Origin: Triparma columacea
Taxonomy: Eukaryota > Sar > Bolidophyceae > Parmales > Triparmaceae
Length of the DNA: 36,153 bases
Assembly (NCBI GenBank): GCA_030267965.1
Contig: BRYA01000035.1
Span: 8,658-44,810, forward strand
Direction: 5' to 3'
Shown here piece after piece: positions 9,834 to 18,883 of this stretch; positions within the stretch are counted from its first letter, which is position 1; every line of letters starts with the position of its first letter. The notes beneath the pieces were generated by a model. It saw nothing but the letters and a program-made list of their open reading frames with translations, made no database searches and had not been told where the DNA came from. The translations under genes were made by a program, and so were the position numbers.

Positions 9834-11177
9834 TTATGTATCCGTGGCCTTCGCACCTTCCCCCTTCTTGCTTCGTCTTTGATTCCTAACCCACCCCTCT
9901 GTGGTCTCGCCACCGTTCTGCAGAGCGTTGGAAAACTCGGTGCATCTGCTCGCGACAAAATTCCAGTCGTCATTCTGTGGCACGTGGCCCATCCCGACGG
10001 GGTTGCAAACTGAGAGCTGAGGAATGTTCGCGCGGAAGAAGTCTAAGTGCTGCTTGGGAAGCACCTTCTCCTCCCCCCCCCAGAACAGAGCGCATGGCAC
10101 TGAAATGCCTCGGCAGTCCTGCTCCGTCATGAAGCTCTCGGGATTAATCGAGTCGAATATGTTCTTTACCGCTCGATTATTTACCCGTCCTCTGGCAACC
10201 CAGGCCATCAAGTGCCGCAAGGGCTGCGCCGGTTTTTGACCGTGCATTCTATCGATGAATGTTGTCCCCTCTTCGTGACTACTAATGTGAAAAATGTTAC
10301 TTAGTCCGGATATTTCTTTCTCAGTGAGTGGTCCTCCGGCCGGTGAAATGAGGAAGAGTCCGTCGACGAGGTCAGGGCGTGCTAACGCCGTACGCATAGC
10401 TACAAGTCCGCCCATGGAGTTCCCCAGTAATATCGCCTTCTCGTTCCCGCTCTCCGGGAGAACATTGTCCAGGACTTGCGATACCACACGAGTCATCCAC
10501 GAGAAGTGAGGCTTTGCGTTGCCCGCGTTGGGGAGAGGGGTCAGTCCATGACCGAGCAAATCTATTGCAATAACTCGAGAGAACTTTGACCGCAGCTGAT
10601 AAGCTAAGGGTGCGAAGTCCGCACTGCAGCTTGTTATCCCGTGTAGCAGCACCACTGGGGGTAGCTTGCCGTTTCCTGGAATGTCCAAAATATGAACGGG
10701 AGTGCTGACACGTTGTTTATGGCTCCCCTCCCCAATGTTCAGCTCTGTGTCGATGAACTTGCTCTTTCCACCGGTAACTAGGCGAACTAGTCTAAGTGTA
10801 ACAGAGTCAACGATGGGCTGTAATGATGAGAAAGGCGGAAGAGTTCCTGGATTATGCTCTAGAGGTTGTTGAATAATCGTTGTCAAGTTGTCGATTGGGC
10901 CCTTCTTGCTTGGTTCTGTTTCTCTCTTGTATTTTGTGTCGGTTTTTTCTCGTCGTTGAAAACTTAGTCGCTTGTGACGTTGGAGTAAGCTTTGTATTGG
11001 GTTTATTGGCACTGGTGTGGAAAATTTATGCGAGTAACTCAATGTCGGTCTAAGAGAGTGGCGTGGCTTTGAATCATTCTGGACGACGTTGGTTTTCCAG
11101 AAGCCATGGCGGCTTATTCCAGCTCCGCCAGATGTAAGCGCGAGCAACATGGCAAGGAGAAGGAGTTTTAAGACCAT
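9834..11177 (-). CDS. Alpha/beta-fold hydrolase with N-terminal signal
   Basis: A single-exon 447-aa protein. Residues 1-20 are a hydrophobic leader (VLKLLLLAMLLALTS), consistent with secretion or an ER/organelle signal. A basic spacer to about residue 150 is followed by the hydrolase core. HG at 179-180 forms the oxyanion loop, DLLGHG lies at 206-211, the nucleophile elbow GNSMGG gives Ser254, the likely acid is in FWGGEEKVLP (Glu369 or Glu370), and the catalytic His398 is in GMGHVP. This arrangement matches the serine-hydrolase families of the fold (esterase, lipase or haloalkane-dehalogenase-like). The substrate cannot be read from sequence. The 3' end converges with the TPR gene, leaving an 86-bp spacer. 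Confidence 0.82.
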   Translation of the reverse strand: MVLKLLLLAMLLALTSGGAGISRHGFWKTNVVQNDSKPRHSLRPTLSYSHKFSTPVPINPIQSLLQRHKRLSFQRREKTDTKYKRETEPSKKGPIDNLTTIIQQPLEHNPGTLPPFSSLQPIVDSVTLRLVRLVTGGKSKFIDTELNIGEGSHKQRVSTPVHILDIPGNGKLPPVVLLHGITSCSADFAPLAYQLRSKFSRVIAIDLLGHGLTPLPNAGNAKPHFSWMTRVVSQVLDNVLPESGNEKAILLGNSMGGLVAMRTALARPDLVDGLFLISPAGGPLTEKEISGLSNIFHISSHEEGTTFIDRMHGQKPAQPLRHLMAWVARGRVNNRAVKNIFDSINPESFMTEQDCRGISVPCALFWGGEEKVLPKQHLDFFRANIPQLSVCNPVGMGHVPQNDDWNFVASRCTEFSNALQNGGETTEGWVRNQRRSKKGEGAKATDT

Positions 11178-11378
11178 AATTTAGGTCCAGAGCTGTTGAC
11201 ACCTTGTTTTTTGTTCTGCAACGTGTGTGTTCTTGATTTTAAATCTGGTTTGAATTCAAAGGAGGGAGAGCGATTTGAGAGAATTACCGCAGGATGTCGT
11301 GTTCTGGGCTAATGTTTGAACTGGTGAACTGGTGTTTGAAGAACGTTTTACAAGATAGATACAAAAACAACATTATAG

Positions 11379-13243
11379 TTATCCTCGCGTATTCATTGCC
11401 TCCCTCAGCGCGGCCTCCCTCTCGATCTCTTTGTTCGCGGCCTTCCTCTGCGCGCTAATCTCTCTGTCATATGGGCTGACCTCCACCCCGAAAAACTTCG
11501 GCAGCGAGCTCTGCCCGGCGACCTTCTCTGGCCCCACGTCGTGCGCCTTCTCCCTCGTTGTGCGTCCAGTGACCGAGAGTTTTCTCCTCCGCTTTGCGAT
11601 GATCTCCTTCAGAGGCAGCTTGATGGCCAGGATCATGCATGCTCCCATCGAAGCCATCGTGAACACGTACCACAGGGCCTGCCGCCGTATAGGGGGCATA
11701 TCATCTTCGCTCTCCTTGGAGCCTTGGAAATACAATGCCACCATCGCGGCGATTGCTAAGAGCCACTGGGAAGCTTGAAGGAAGGGGGGGATTGCAAATG
11801 TCATGAGGTCTCTAATGCAGGAAACCCCGGTCCCAAGAACCGCAATGTCAAAGAGCCCAAGCTCTAGTAGGAGCAACGATATGCAGATGTTCCCGTTGAA
11901 CCCAACCCCATTGTGGCTGCTCGTCCCCTCGTCCTCCCCTGAGTAGCTAGACCATGTCTCGAACCTGCGACGAGCAAAGCGACGAGCGAAGCGAGCCGCG
12001 CGGAGGGATGTTTTGGTTAATGTATGCGTTTGAGTTAATGATATGCGTTTGAGTTGCCTTCTGCGCTTCCCAGCTCATTCTCACCACAGGTAAAGCTGCG
12101 GTACGAGCACCCCCAGCAGCAGCACGAACACCTCGTCTACGTATTCTCCAATGTCGTTCTGGAGAATATGGTACTGCTGCACCGCTGCGCGGACCTGCTT
12201 GAGCATATAGTATAGGGGAGTGCTGGTCAGGAATGCCATACCGACAACAGGCCAGAGCGCTGTGATGTGCGGATTCAATGCCAAATATACAATTATGGAG
12301 CACCAGTGGCAAGTGAAGTGCATGACAAAATGCACCTTCTCCTCGGGGTTGGGTTCCCGAGTGCTTCTTTCGATTGTGATTACGAAATGTAGAAGTACGA
12401 AGAGGGCTTCAATTGGCCACAGAGCAACCGCTAGTCTGTAGTACCGAGAGTCGTCCGTTGCAAAAGCGACGATTACTAAAATAATAGGAGGTGCGGAGGA
12501 CATGAAGGTGAGGAGGTTCCTCAGAACTATGAACCTCTGATGGTGGTTCTCGATGTGTTTACCGTAGTACAGCTTGGAGCGGCGCTTGTAGGATCTCTCG
12601 CTGCCCTTCATTTGCTCGAGCTTGGCGAGATTCTTGTGGAGGTTGAGCTCATCCTGGACAATTACCATGCTCTCGGAGAGCTGATTGAGGGCCTTGACGA
12701 CCTTTTGGTTCTGCCGGACTGTTCCGGTCTGGCTGACGGTCGTGTCGCTCGTTGCTTGCTGCAAAGCGCTAAAGAACGACTCGCTGAGATCTGTTATTGT
12801 GGTCTCAATCTCTGAGTATATCTCTGTCCGCAGGAAATTGAGCTGGACGGAGGGCAAGGTTAGTGGGCAAGGTGTGGTTTGACTTGTTATTGGTGTATAG
12901 TATAGTGTACAGTTGGTTCGTTTTTGGTCGTTTGCCTTAACCACCTCACCTTGTCCTCCATCATTCCCTCGAACAGTTTCATGTCCTCCTCCCCTATGCT
13001 GATCTGCTCCCAGTCTACGCCAAGATGATTGTTGGAGATTTGTGCAATCTCAAGGTTAGAAGGAGCAGTCGAGATTGCCTTGCGGGGTGGATCATGGAGG
13101 GGCTGGTTGATGCTGCCTGGCATATCTCCTTCGGAATCACTGCTTCTTAATTCCTGTTCGTACCCAATTGTCTCTGCTCTATATGCCCGGTTCGTTGTAT
13201 CGTCTGAAAAGCTCCTGTCTGTATGCGGCGGGTGGTCCTGCAT
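11379..13243 (-). CDS. Multispan membrane protein, unknown function
   Basis: Exons are 13243-12950, 12842-12085 and 11964-11379, summing to 1638 nt and 545 aa. The first ~190 residues look soluble and coiled (LSESFFSALQQ, a KVVKALNQLSESM helix, LEQMKG). About seven hydrophobic spans follow: two near 210-265, two near 290-335, one closing exon 2 (DEVFVLLLGVLVPQLYLW), and two or three in the last exon (LLLLELGLFDIAVLG, WLLAIAAMVALYF, YVFTMASMGACMILAI). The tail is basic and charged (KRRRKLS, EIEREAALREAMNTRG). I do not recognise the family; a transporter, channel or organelle-membrane scaffold would all fit. The exon 2/3 junction restores a Trp codon in phase. The ATG at 13243 faces the CFAP69-like gene across 196 bp. 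Confidence 0.7.
11965..12084 (-). other. Intron with CTCGCTTCGCTCG acceptor module
   Basis: This 120-nt intron starts GTGAGAATGAG and ends with CTCGCTTCGCTCGTCGC, a second partial copy (TTTGCTCGTCGCAG) and the exon. It shares the 13-nt element and a CGCG just upstream of it with the intron at 27012-27122. Confidence 0.6.
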
Positions 13244-13439
13244 GAATTAAGCTTGGGAACTGCTTCAGTCCTACCCTTTACTTTTTTCCTGCTGGTTTTC
13301 CGGAAGGTTTGGTCTGTTGCTCAAGCCAAACTGACTGCTACACAACTCATTTTTACGCATATTTACCCTCTTCCAAACACCCCTGGCGTAAACTACACTT
13401 ATATTACTCCCATAAATCCCGTTCTAGTTCCCCTCCGTA
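13244..13439. promoter_or_regulatory. Bidirectional promoter region
   Basis: This 196-bp spacer lies between the divergent starts of the membrane-protein gene and the CFAP69-like gene. It is AT-richer than the flanking coding sequence. I find no clear TATA box or X-box palindrome. Confidence 0.4.
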
Positions 13440-16400
13440 ATGTCAACAGCTGAAATAGAGGGCCCCAAGGCCGGGAGTGATTTAACGAAAGATGTAAGTT
13501 TTTATCTGACCCTCACCTCTGTACTTCCCCTGTTCTCCTTCTCTTTCTTCCTCTCTCCCATCCCGACCTTTGTGTAACTTAGAACTTCCCCCACTTTCCT
13601 CAAAACCTTCATTCCCCACCCAACTGCCCCGGGGGTTGGATTTGTTTTCCCTATTTTCATTCTGCACACCATCTTTTCTCCACTCATGCCCCTTTCGTCT
13701 AACTCCTGTGCGCATATCTACCCCCCCCCCGCAGCTTCCGCTTTCAAAAATAATCAAACTGTTCCAACATCCAGACACATCCTCCCACCATGATCGTCAG
13801 ATTGCCCAGCTCCGCCGCATCATCCGACACAATCCCACCGGTTACCAGCTGAAGAAGCTCCCCGACCTTCAGAAGATTATGCTCCTCGCGCTTGAGAAGC
13901 TCAACGATGGCGTCAGCGAGTTTGCCAAACCCCTCACCCAGCTTGTTTACCTCGCTGGTCACCCCTTCCACCGGGACTGCTCCAACGAGGAATTGACTCC
14001 CAATGGTCTGGCCTCAATCCAGCTCATGTACGAGTGCCTCAACACCTTCCTCGTCTCCGCCGAGGACATCAACCTTCAGGCTGCCGCCGCTGCCGCTCTC
14101 ACTGAAGTTGCTCAGGGGAAGACCCCTCCTGGCACCACCAAGGCGCACGCGGAGATCAAGGTTCTCGGGGTCCGCGGCGGCGTCGTCGCTAATGACCAGC
14201 GTCCTAAACCCCGTGACCTCAATCAGAGCCTCCTCAACAAGAGCGGCGTTGTTGAGGGTTGCTGCTCAATGCTCAAGACCGTCTCAAGCATCATGATCGA
14301 AAAACTCGACATGATGATGGAGGCCGGTTCTCTAGGCTACGTGAGCGACACCTCGGACGAGGAGGAGGAAGACGCTCCGATGGAGGGCACTGTTCCCATA
14401 TCGTCCCCCCTAACTGCTCCCCTAGATTCGTCTCTCGAACAACCCTCGGTACCATCCCTGGCCACGGCCTCGACGGTCGCAGGGGCGACCGCGTCTCTTG
14501 CAGACCCGGCTTCCCCCTCGCCCAGAATCCTCCTAATGGCGCTGTTGAAACTCCTCTCCGAGATCTCAGAGAACGCGACCAACAGCGCAGCCCTTGTGTC
14601 CTTTGGAGGGGATGTCACCGTAATGGCCATCGTGGACCGACTCAACGACGACCGCGACTCGGTGCTAAATCTTTGCGTTGAAATTCTCTGGAACTGCCTG
14701 GAGCACTCTGCTCACGAGCTCGAGAACTCTTCGCCATCCACGAGCAGGAGCGCTCTCATTGAGAAGAGGAGGAAGGGGAACAGCATGTACACCCTAGCGG
14801 ACGGGGTGGGGGTGCTGTGCAAAGTCTTCAAGGAGCTGCTCGTCAGGGGCTTCCGGAACAAGGACAAGGAGACGAGGAACGAAATCTTGATCCTCTCCTC
14901 CCTCATCGCCCGCAACACTCGGAGCCACGAGTACTTCCTAAAGAGCAAGTTTGTGAAGTGCATGTGCGTCTACGCCACAGTCGCAGAGGTCGGCACGGAC
15001 CCTGACGGGGACGGCGAGGAGGTAGACCACGTGGACCCTCACAACTTTGCCACGGTCTCCCCCGCCGATATTGAGCTCAAGCGCATTCTCTGGGGGCTAC
15101 TTAGCGAGCTGTGCAGGGCGGACAAGGACGTGAGGGAGGTTGTGGTTGAGAGCCCGCTGATTGAGGCCCTCCTTATGTACCTTGACACTGACCTTGACGG
15201 GGACGGCGTCGTGGACAACCCAGAGTATGTGGATGAGGAGGTCAACCCTGAGGACCAAGTGGACGAGGATGGTGACGGAGTCGACGATCAGCTCCAGCAG
15301 CCGGCCGCGATCGGAGGGTCGGGGGCGAACAGCATAATCGCCAGGATGCCTCGGACGCAGTTGAGGGTCCTCCAGCAGCAGGCCCTCATGGTGCTCCTCA
15401 ACCTTGCGCCTAGGGCGCCTGAGAAGTTCAAGATGCTCGGTGGCCCTATAATCGTGCTCCGCTTCCTCGACTGGTGCGGTGATAGCCCCCTCAATCGCGA
15501 GCTCGTCCAGGGGGCCCTAATGCTCCTCATCAGCGTCGTGAAGCTGCCCGGACTCCAGGACGAGCTAGCGCAAATGGACGCCATGAGGATCATGCTAGGG
15601 AGGTTCAACGAAAAGTCGGCGCCCGAAGCACTCAGGGCTGACGCGGTGAGGATAATCTCCAGGCTCTGCGCCGGGCATGAGGGCAACCAGGAGATCCTTC
15701 GAAGGAATACTGGGATCATGCCTCTGGTAAAAGAGATCGAGGAGTACAACAGACACAGGAGGATCATATGCGGGAAGCCCAAGGTATCGGCTACCGGCGC
15801 CCACGTCGAGGAGGAGGCTGAGGAGGAGGAGGACGGGGGGGGGAGCTTAATGGGGGGATCCGCCAAGGAGAAAATCAGCCCCCTCATTGTGGCGGTCGTG
15901 GACACCATCTGGTGCGCGGTCATTGGGAACAATAGGAGCGAGGCCAGGTTCCTACAGTGCCAAGGGCAGGATGCCCTCCTCGACTTGCTCGAGATCTGCC
16001 CGAGGTTAATGAGGAACCAGGTCGTCGGGGTACTGGCGGACCTCCTGCAGAACAAGAGGTGCACGCCTTACATAATATCATGGCGGAGCGACAGGAGCAT
16101 GGTGAGTGCCGTGAGCCTCCTCTGCAGGCTTTGGGAGGAGGAGGAGAAGAGGCTGAAGAAGGGTAGGTGCGAGGGGGTCATCACCAACCTTTGGAAGCCG
16201 CTGGGGGGGCACGAGAAGGGCCTCCCGGTGCCGGAGACGCCGACGGACTACTTCAACGAGTTCGGGAAGTTGAACCTGGACCTGGACGGGGACGGCATAG
16301 ACGACGGGCTGCAGACGACGAGGCAGGCCAAGCTCGTCAAGACGTTGACTGCCTTCAAGAAGCTAGAGAACGCCTTGGCGGCGGGAGCAAAGAGGGGGGG

Positions 16401-16971
16401 GAACTTGGAACAGAAGCTCAAGAAGAGCATGAAAAACGAGGACCTCCGGGGCAAGATAGCTTCCCTCGTCGGTTCCATCGGGTGGGAGACGGCCATGAAG
16501 GACCTCTCCGCCCACGAGAAGCTCACGCTTACCATGGTCGAGAACTGGCTCCACTTCACCCTCGCGGAGGAGTGGATGAGGGTCAGGGATATACTCATCT
16601 CCGAGGGCGTCAAGCCAATCAGCGCGGACGCGCTCATGGTAGGGAGCCACTTGGAGGAGAGCTTCGTGACCGCCACTGAGCTCAAGGCCACGCAGGGGAA
16701 GCTTTACCAGGAGAAGCAGCAGTTCATCGTCGACGAGGAGGAGGGCTTCTTCGGCAGTATCCTGATGCAGAGGGACCAGGAGGTCCACCAGCTGCAGATC
16801 AAGAAAAAGGCCAGCATGCCCAAGAGTCTGGCCAAGAGGAAAGCTGAGAAGGAGGCCAAGGCTAAGATGCTAGCGCAGTCGACCGTGCACAAGGGGGACA
16901 CCGTGGACAAGGGACCGGGAGTTGATGTTAGGGTAGTGGACGAGGGGGCAGAGGAGAAGAAGGCGGAGTAA
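13440..16971 (+). CDS. CFAP69: CFAP69-like flagellar armadillo-repeat protein
   Basis: Exon 1 (13440-13493) codes for MSTAEIEGPKAGSDLTKD; intron GTAAGT...CCCCCCCCGCAG; exon 2 runs 13735-16971. The total is 1096 aa (human CFAP69 is ~940). The N-terminus reads KIIKLFQHPD ... RHNPTGYQLKKLPDL, close to the start of CFAP69/FAP69, a central-pair (C1) component of motile cilia. The body is helical and armadillo/HEAT-like throughout (for example LLMALLKLLSEISENA, LRVLQQQALMVLLNLA). The C-terminus is Lys/Glu-rich. Unusual insertions: three DxDGDG-type calcium-binding loops (DPDGDGEEVDH; DTDLDGDGVVDN ... DEDGDGVDD; LDLDGDGIDDG). The plus-strand frame open upstream of 13735 is translated intron. The family call comes from remembered N-terminal similarity and fold; a generic armadillo protein is the alternative. 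Confidence 0.65.
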
Positions 16972-17244
16972 TAAACGTGCTTTTGCTTTCTGAGAACAAA
17001 AAGGATTGTTTCTGGATCTCTGATTGCATCTTGGTGAGCAAATCTGTTGCTTCTTCCGAATTTTGATAGAATTGCATTTACAAAGCCCTGTGATTTTGAT
17101 ATTTGTTTTTGCGCCGTGTTTTATTTACGGTTTCCCTCAATTCCCTCGCGATCATCCTCATTTTGATTTTGCAAGGCTTGCCCTCAACACCTCGAAGATC
17201 TCACTCCCAGGAAGGCCATTTTCAGGAAGGTTAAGAGTAAGGAA
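16972..17244. other. Short spacer
   Basis: This 273-bp spacer lies between two plus-strand genes. It is T-rich at about 17020-17150 and must contain the 3' end of the CFAP69-like transcript and the promoter of the zinc-finger gene. No coding frame is evident, although a spliced 5' exon of the zinc-finger gene cannot be excluded. Confidence 0.4.
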
Positions 17245-18633
17245 ATGAGGGATTTGGGGAAGGTAGGGGGGAGGATAACGAAAGTAGAGGGGATTAGGGT
17301 GAAAATAGAGCTTCCAAACGGTTATGGTGAGGTTGATCAAGCTGGTTGCAAGGTGGAGGATGTTGGGGATGTTAAGAGCTTTGAGGAATGGGGGAGAGGG
17401 GGGGTTGGGGAGTTCGTGTGCTTGTACAGTGACGAAGAGGATGAGGATGAGGATTGGGATGAGGATGAAGAAGGAGGGGAGGGACAGGACATTGATGGGG
17501 GAGGGGGAGGGGGAGCAGCGTTGCTTTGTGGGGTTTGTAAGGAGGAGAATGTTAGGGAGGAGGAGGAAGTGGATTTGTTTTCGATCGACTCTAACAGCGA
17601 CGACGATAGCGAAGAGGAGGAGGAGGAGGAGGAGGAAGAGGAGGAGGAGGAGGAGGAGGATCTAGTCTCGATTGATGAGGATAGCGACGAAGAGGCGGAA
17701 GTCGAAGAGCAAGCTGCGGGTAGTATGAAGGACGGGAAGAAGTTTGTTTGTAGTGAAGCTGGATGCAGCTACAGGACAAACTGGAAACTTTGCCTCAAGC
17801 AGCATCGTGCAAATATCCACAATGAAAACGTGACCTGGCACCACTGTGAGGACTGCGACTACAAAGCGAAGCGAAAAGGCTCTCTCAAGATACATCGCGC
17901 AGCTATACACAGTGAAAACGTGACCTGGCACCACTGTGAGGACTGCGACTACAAAGCGAAGCAAAAAGGTCATCTCAAGAAGCATCGTGCATTAATCCAC
18001 AATGCAAACGTGACCTGGTACCACTGTGAGGACTGCAACTACAAGGCGAAGCAGAGAAGTAATCTCAAGACGCATCGCGCATTCATCCACAACAAAAACG
18101 TGACCTGGCACCACTGTGAGGACTGCGACTACAAAGCGAAGCAAAAAGGTCATCTCAAGAAGCATCGTGCAGATATCCACAATGAAAACGTGACCTGGCA
18201 CCACTGCGAGGACTGCGACTACAAAACGAAGATAAAATGCCATCTCAAGAGGCATCGCGCATTCATCCACAACAAAAGCGTGACCTGGCACCACTGTGAG
18301 GACTGCGACTACAAAGCGAAGGAAGCAGGCTCTCTCAAGATTCATCGTGCATTCATCCACAATGAAAACGTGACCTGGCACCACTGTGAGGACTGCGACT
18401 TCAAAGCGAAGCAAAAAGGCAACCTCAAGAACCATCGAGCATTGATCCACAACAAAAACGTGATCTGGCACCACTGTGAGGACTGCGACTACAAAGCGAA
18501 GCAAAAAGGCAATCTCAACAGGCATCGTGCAGATGTACACAATGAGAACGTGACCTGGCATCACTGTGAGGATTGCAACTACAGAGCGAAGCAAAAAGGC
18601 TCTCTCAAACGACATGTCGCCTCAATGCACTAA
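17245..18633 (+). CDS. Ten-finger C2H2 zinc-finger protein
   Basis: A single visible exon encodes 462 aa. Residues 1-60 are a small basic/hydrophobic N-terminal part (MRDLGKVGGRITKVEG). Residues 60-155 are strongly acidic (long Glu/Asp runs), with a CGVC pair near 95. Ten tandem C2H2 fingers then run to the C-terminus. The first is divergent (C-x4-C: CSEAGC). The other nine follow C-x2-C-x12-H-x4-H with consensus HHCEDCDYKAKQKGxLKxHR, on an exact 90-bp period. Acidic region plus finger array suggests a nuclear nucleic-acid-binding regulator; RNA binding is an alternative. The ATG at 17245 is the first in frame, and the protein ends three residues after the last finger helix (ASMH). Confidence 0.85.
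   Translation: MRDLGKVGGRITKVEGIRVKIELPNGYGEVDQAGCKVEDVGDVKSFEEWGRGGVGEFVCLYSDEEDEDEDWDEDEEGGEGQDIDGGGGGGAALLCGVCKEENVREEEEVDLFSIDSNSDDDSEEEEEEEEEEEEEEEEDLVSIDEDSDEEAEVEEQAAGSMKDGKKFVCSEAGCSYRTNWKLCLKQHRANIHNENVTWHHCEDCDYKAKRKGSLKIHRAAIHSENVTWHHCEDCDYKAKQKGHLKKHRALIHNANVTWYHCEDCNYKAKQRSNLKTHRAFIHNKNVTWHHCEDCDYKAKQKGHLKKHRADIHNENVTWHHCEDCDYKTKIKCHLKRHRAFIHNKSVTWHHCEDCDYKAKEAGSLKIHRAFIHNENVTWHHCEDCDFKAKQKGNLKNHRALIHNKNVIWHHCEDCDYKAKQKGNLNRHRADVHNENVTWHHCEDCNYRAKQKGSLKRHVASMH
17821..18630 (+). repeat. Nine 90-bp tandem repeats (zinc-finger array)
   Basis: Nine consecutive units of exactly 90 bp start at 17821, 17911, 18001, 18091, 18181, 18271, 18361, 18451 and 18541. Framework codons are nearly identical between units. 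Differences cluster in the finger helix. The antisense strand is also open through most of the array, giving a spurious periodic frame. Confidence 0.92.
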
Positions 18634-18883
18634 CATCCAGTACGTTTGTTGTAAAGCCAAAAATATACAGATTAATTCACGAATCACCCCACCCCCCCCT
18701 GATGGTCGCCCCCTCGCTCCATCTCGTCCCAAATAAGTTATAGCAGTCTCAAATAGCAAATAAATTGTTCCCGAATTGGAGCTTCTGATCTGCGATCTGC
18801 TAAAAAGCCTGAAAAAGCCTTCCTATCCAAAAGCTTCCTTAAAATCAGAATATACGCATATTTGTATACATCTGATTGCCTAA
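18634..18883. other. Short spacer
   Basis: A 250-bp AT-rich spacer between two plus-strand genes. TATACGCATATTTGTATAC-like sequence about 15-35 bp before the next ATG could be promoter. No coding sequence is seen. Confidence 0.4.

Noticed and set aside
13570..13734. In-frame upstream ATG (13570) of the CFAP69-like exon
   Set aside because: This stretch is pyrimidine-rich intron. A separate 54-nt exon at 13440-13493 with a GTAAGT donor gives a better start.
15288..16064. 258-aa minus-strand frame inside the CFAP69-like gene
   Set aside because: It is a shadow of a GC-rich coding exon; the plus strand carries the conserved armadillo pattern over the whole length.
17992..18615. Long minus-strand frame with periodic FLLRFVVAVLTVVPGHVF-like repeats
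   Set aside because: It is the antisense of the zinc-finger array; the 90-bp period keeps both strands open. The zinc-ligand spacing on the plus strand is decisive.
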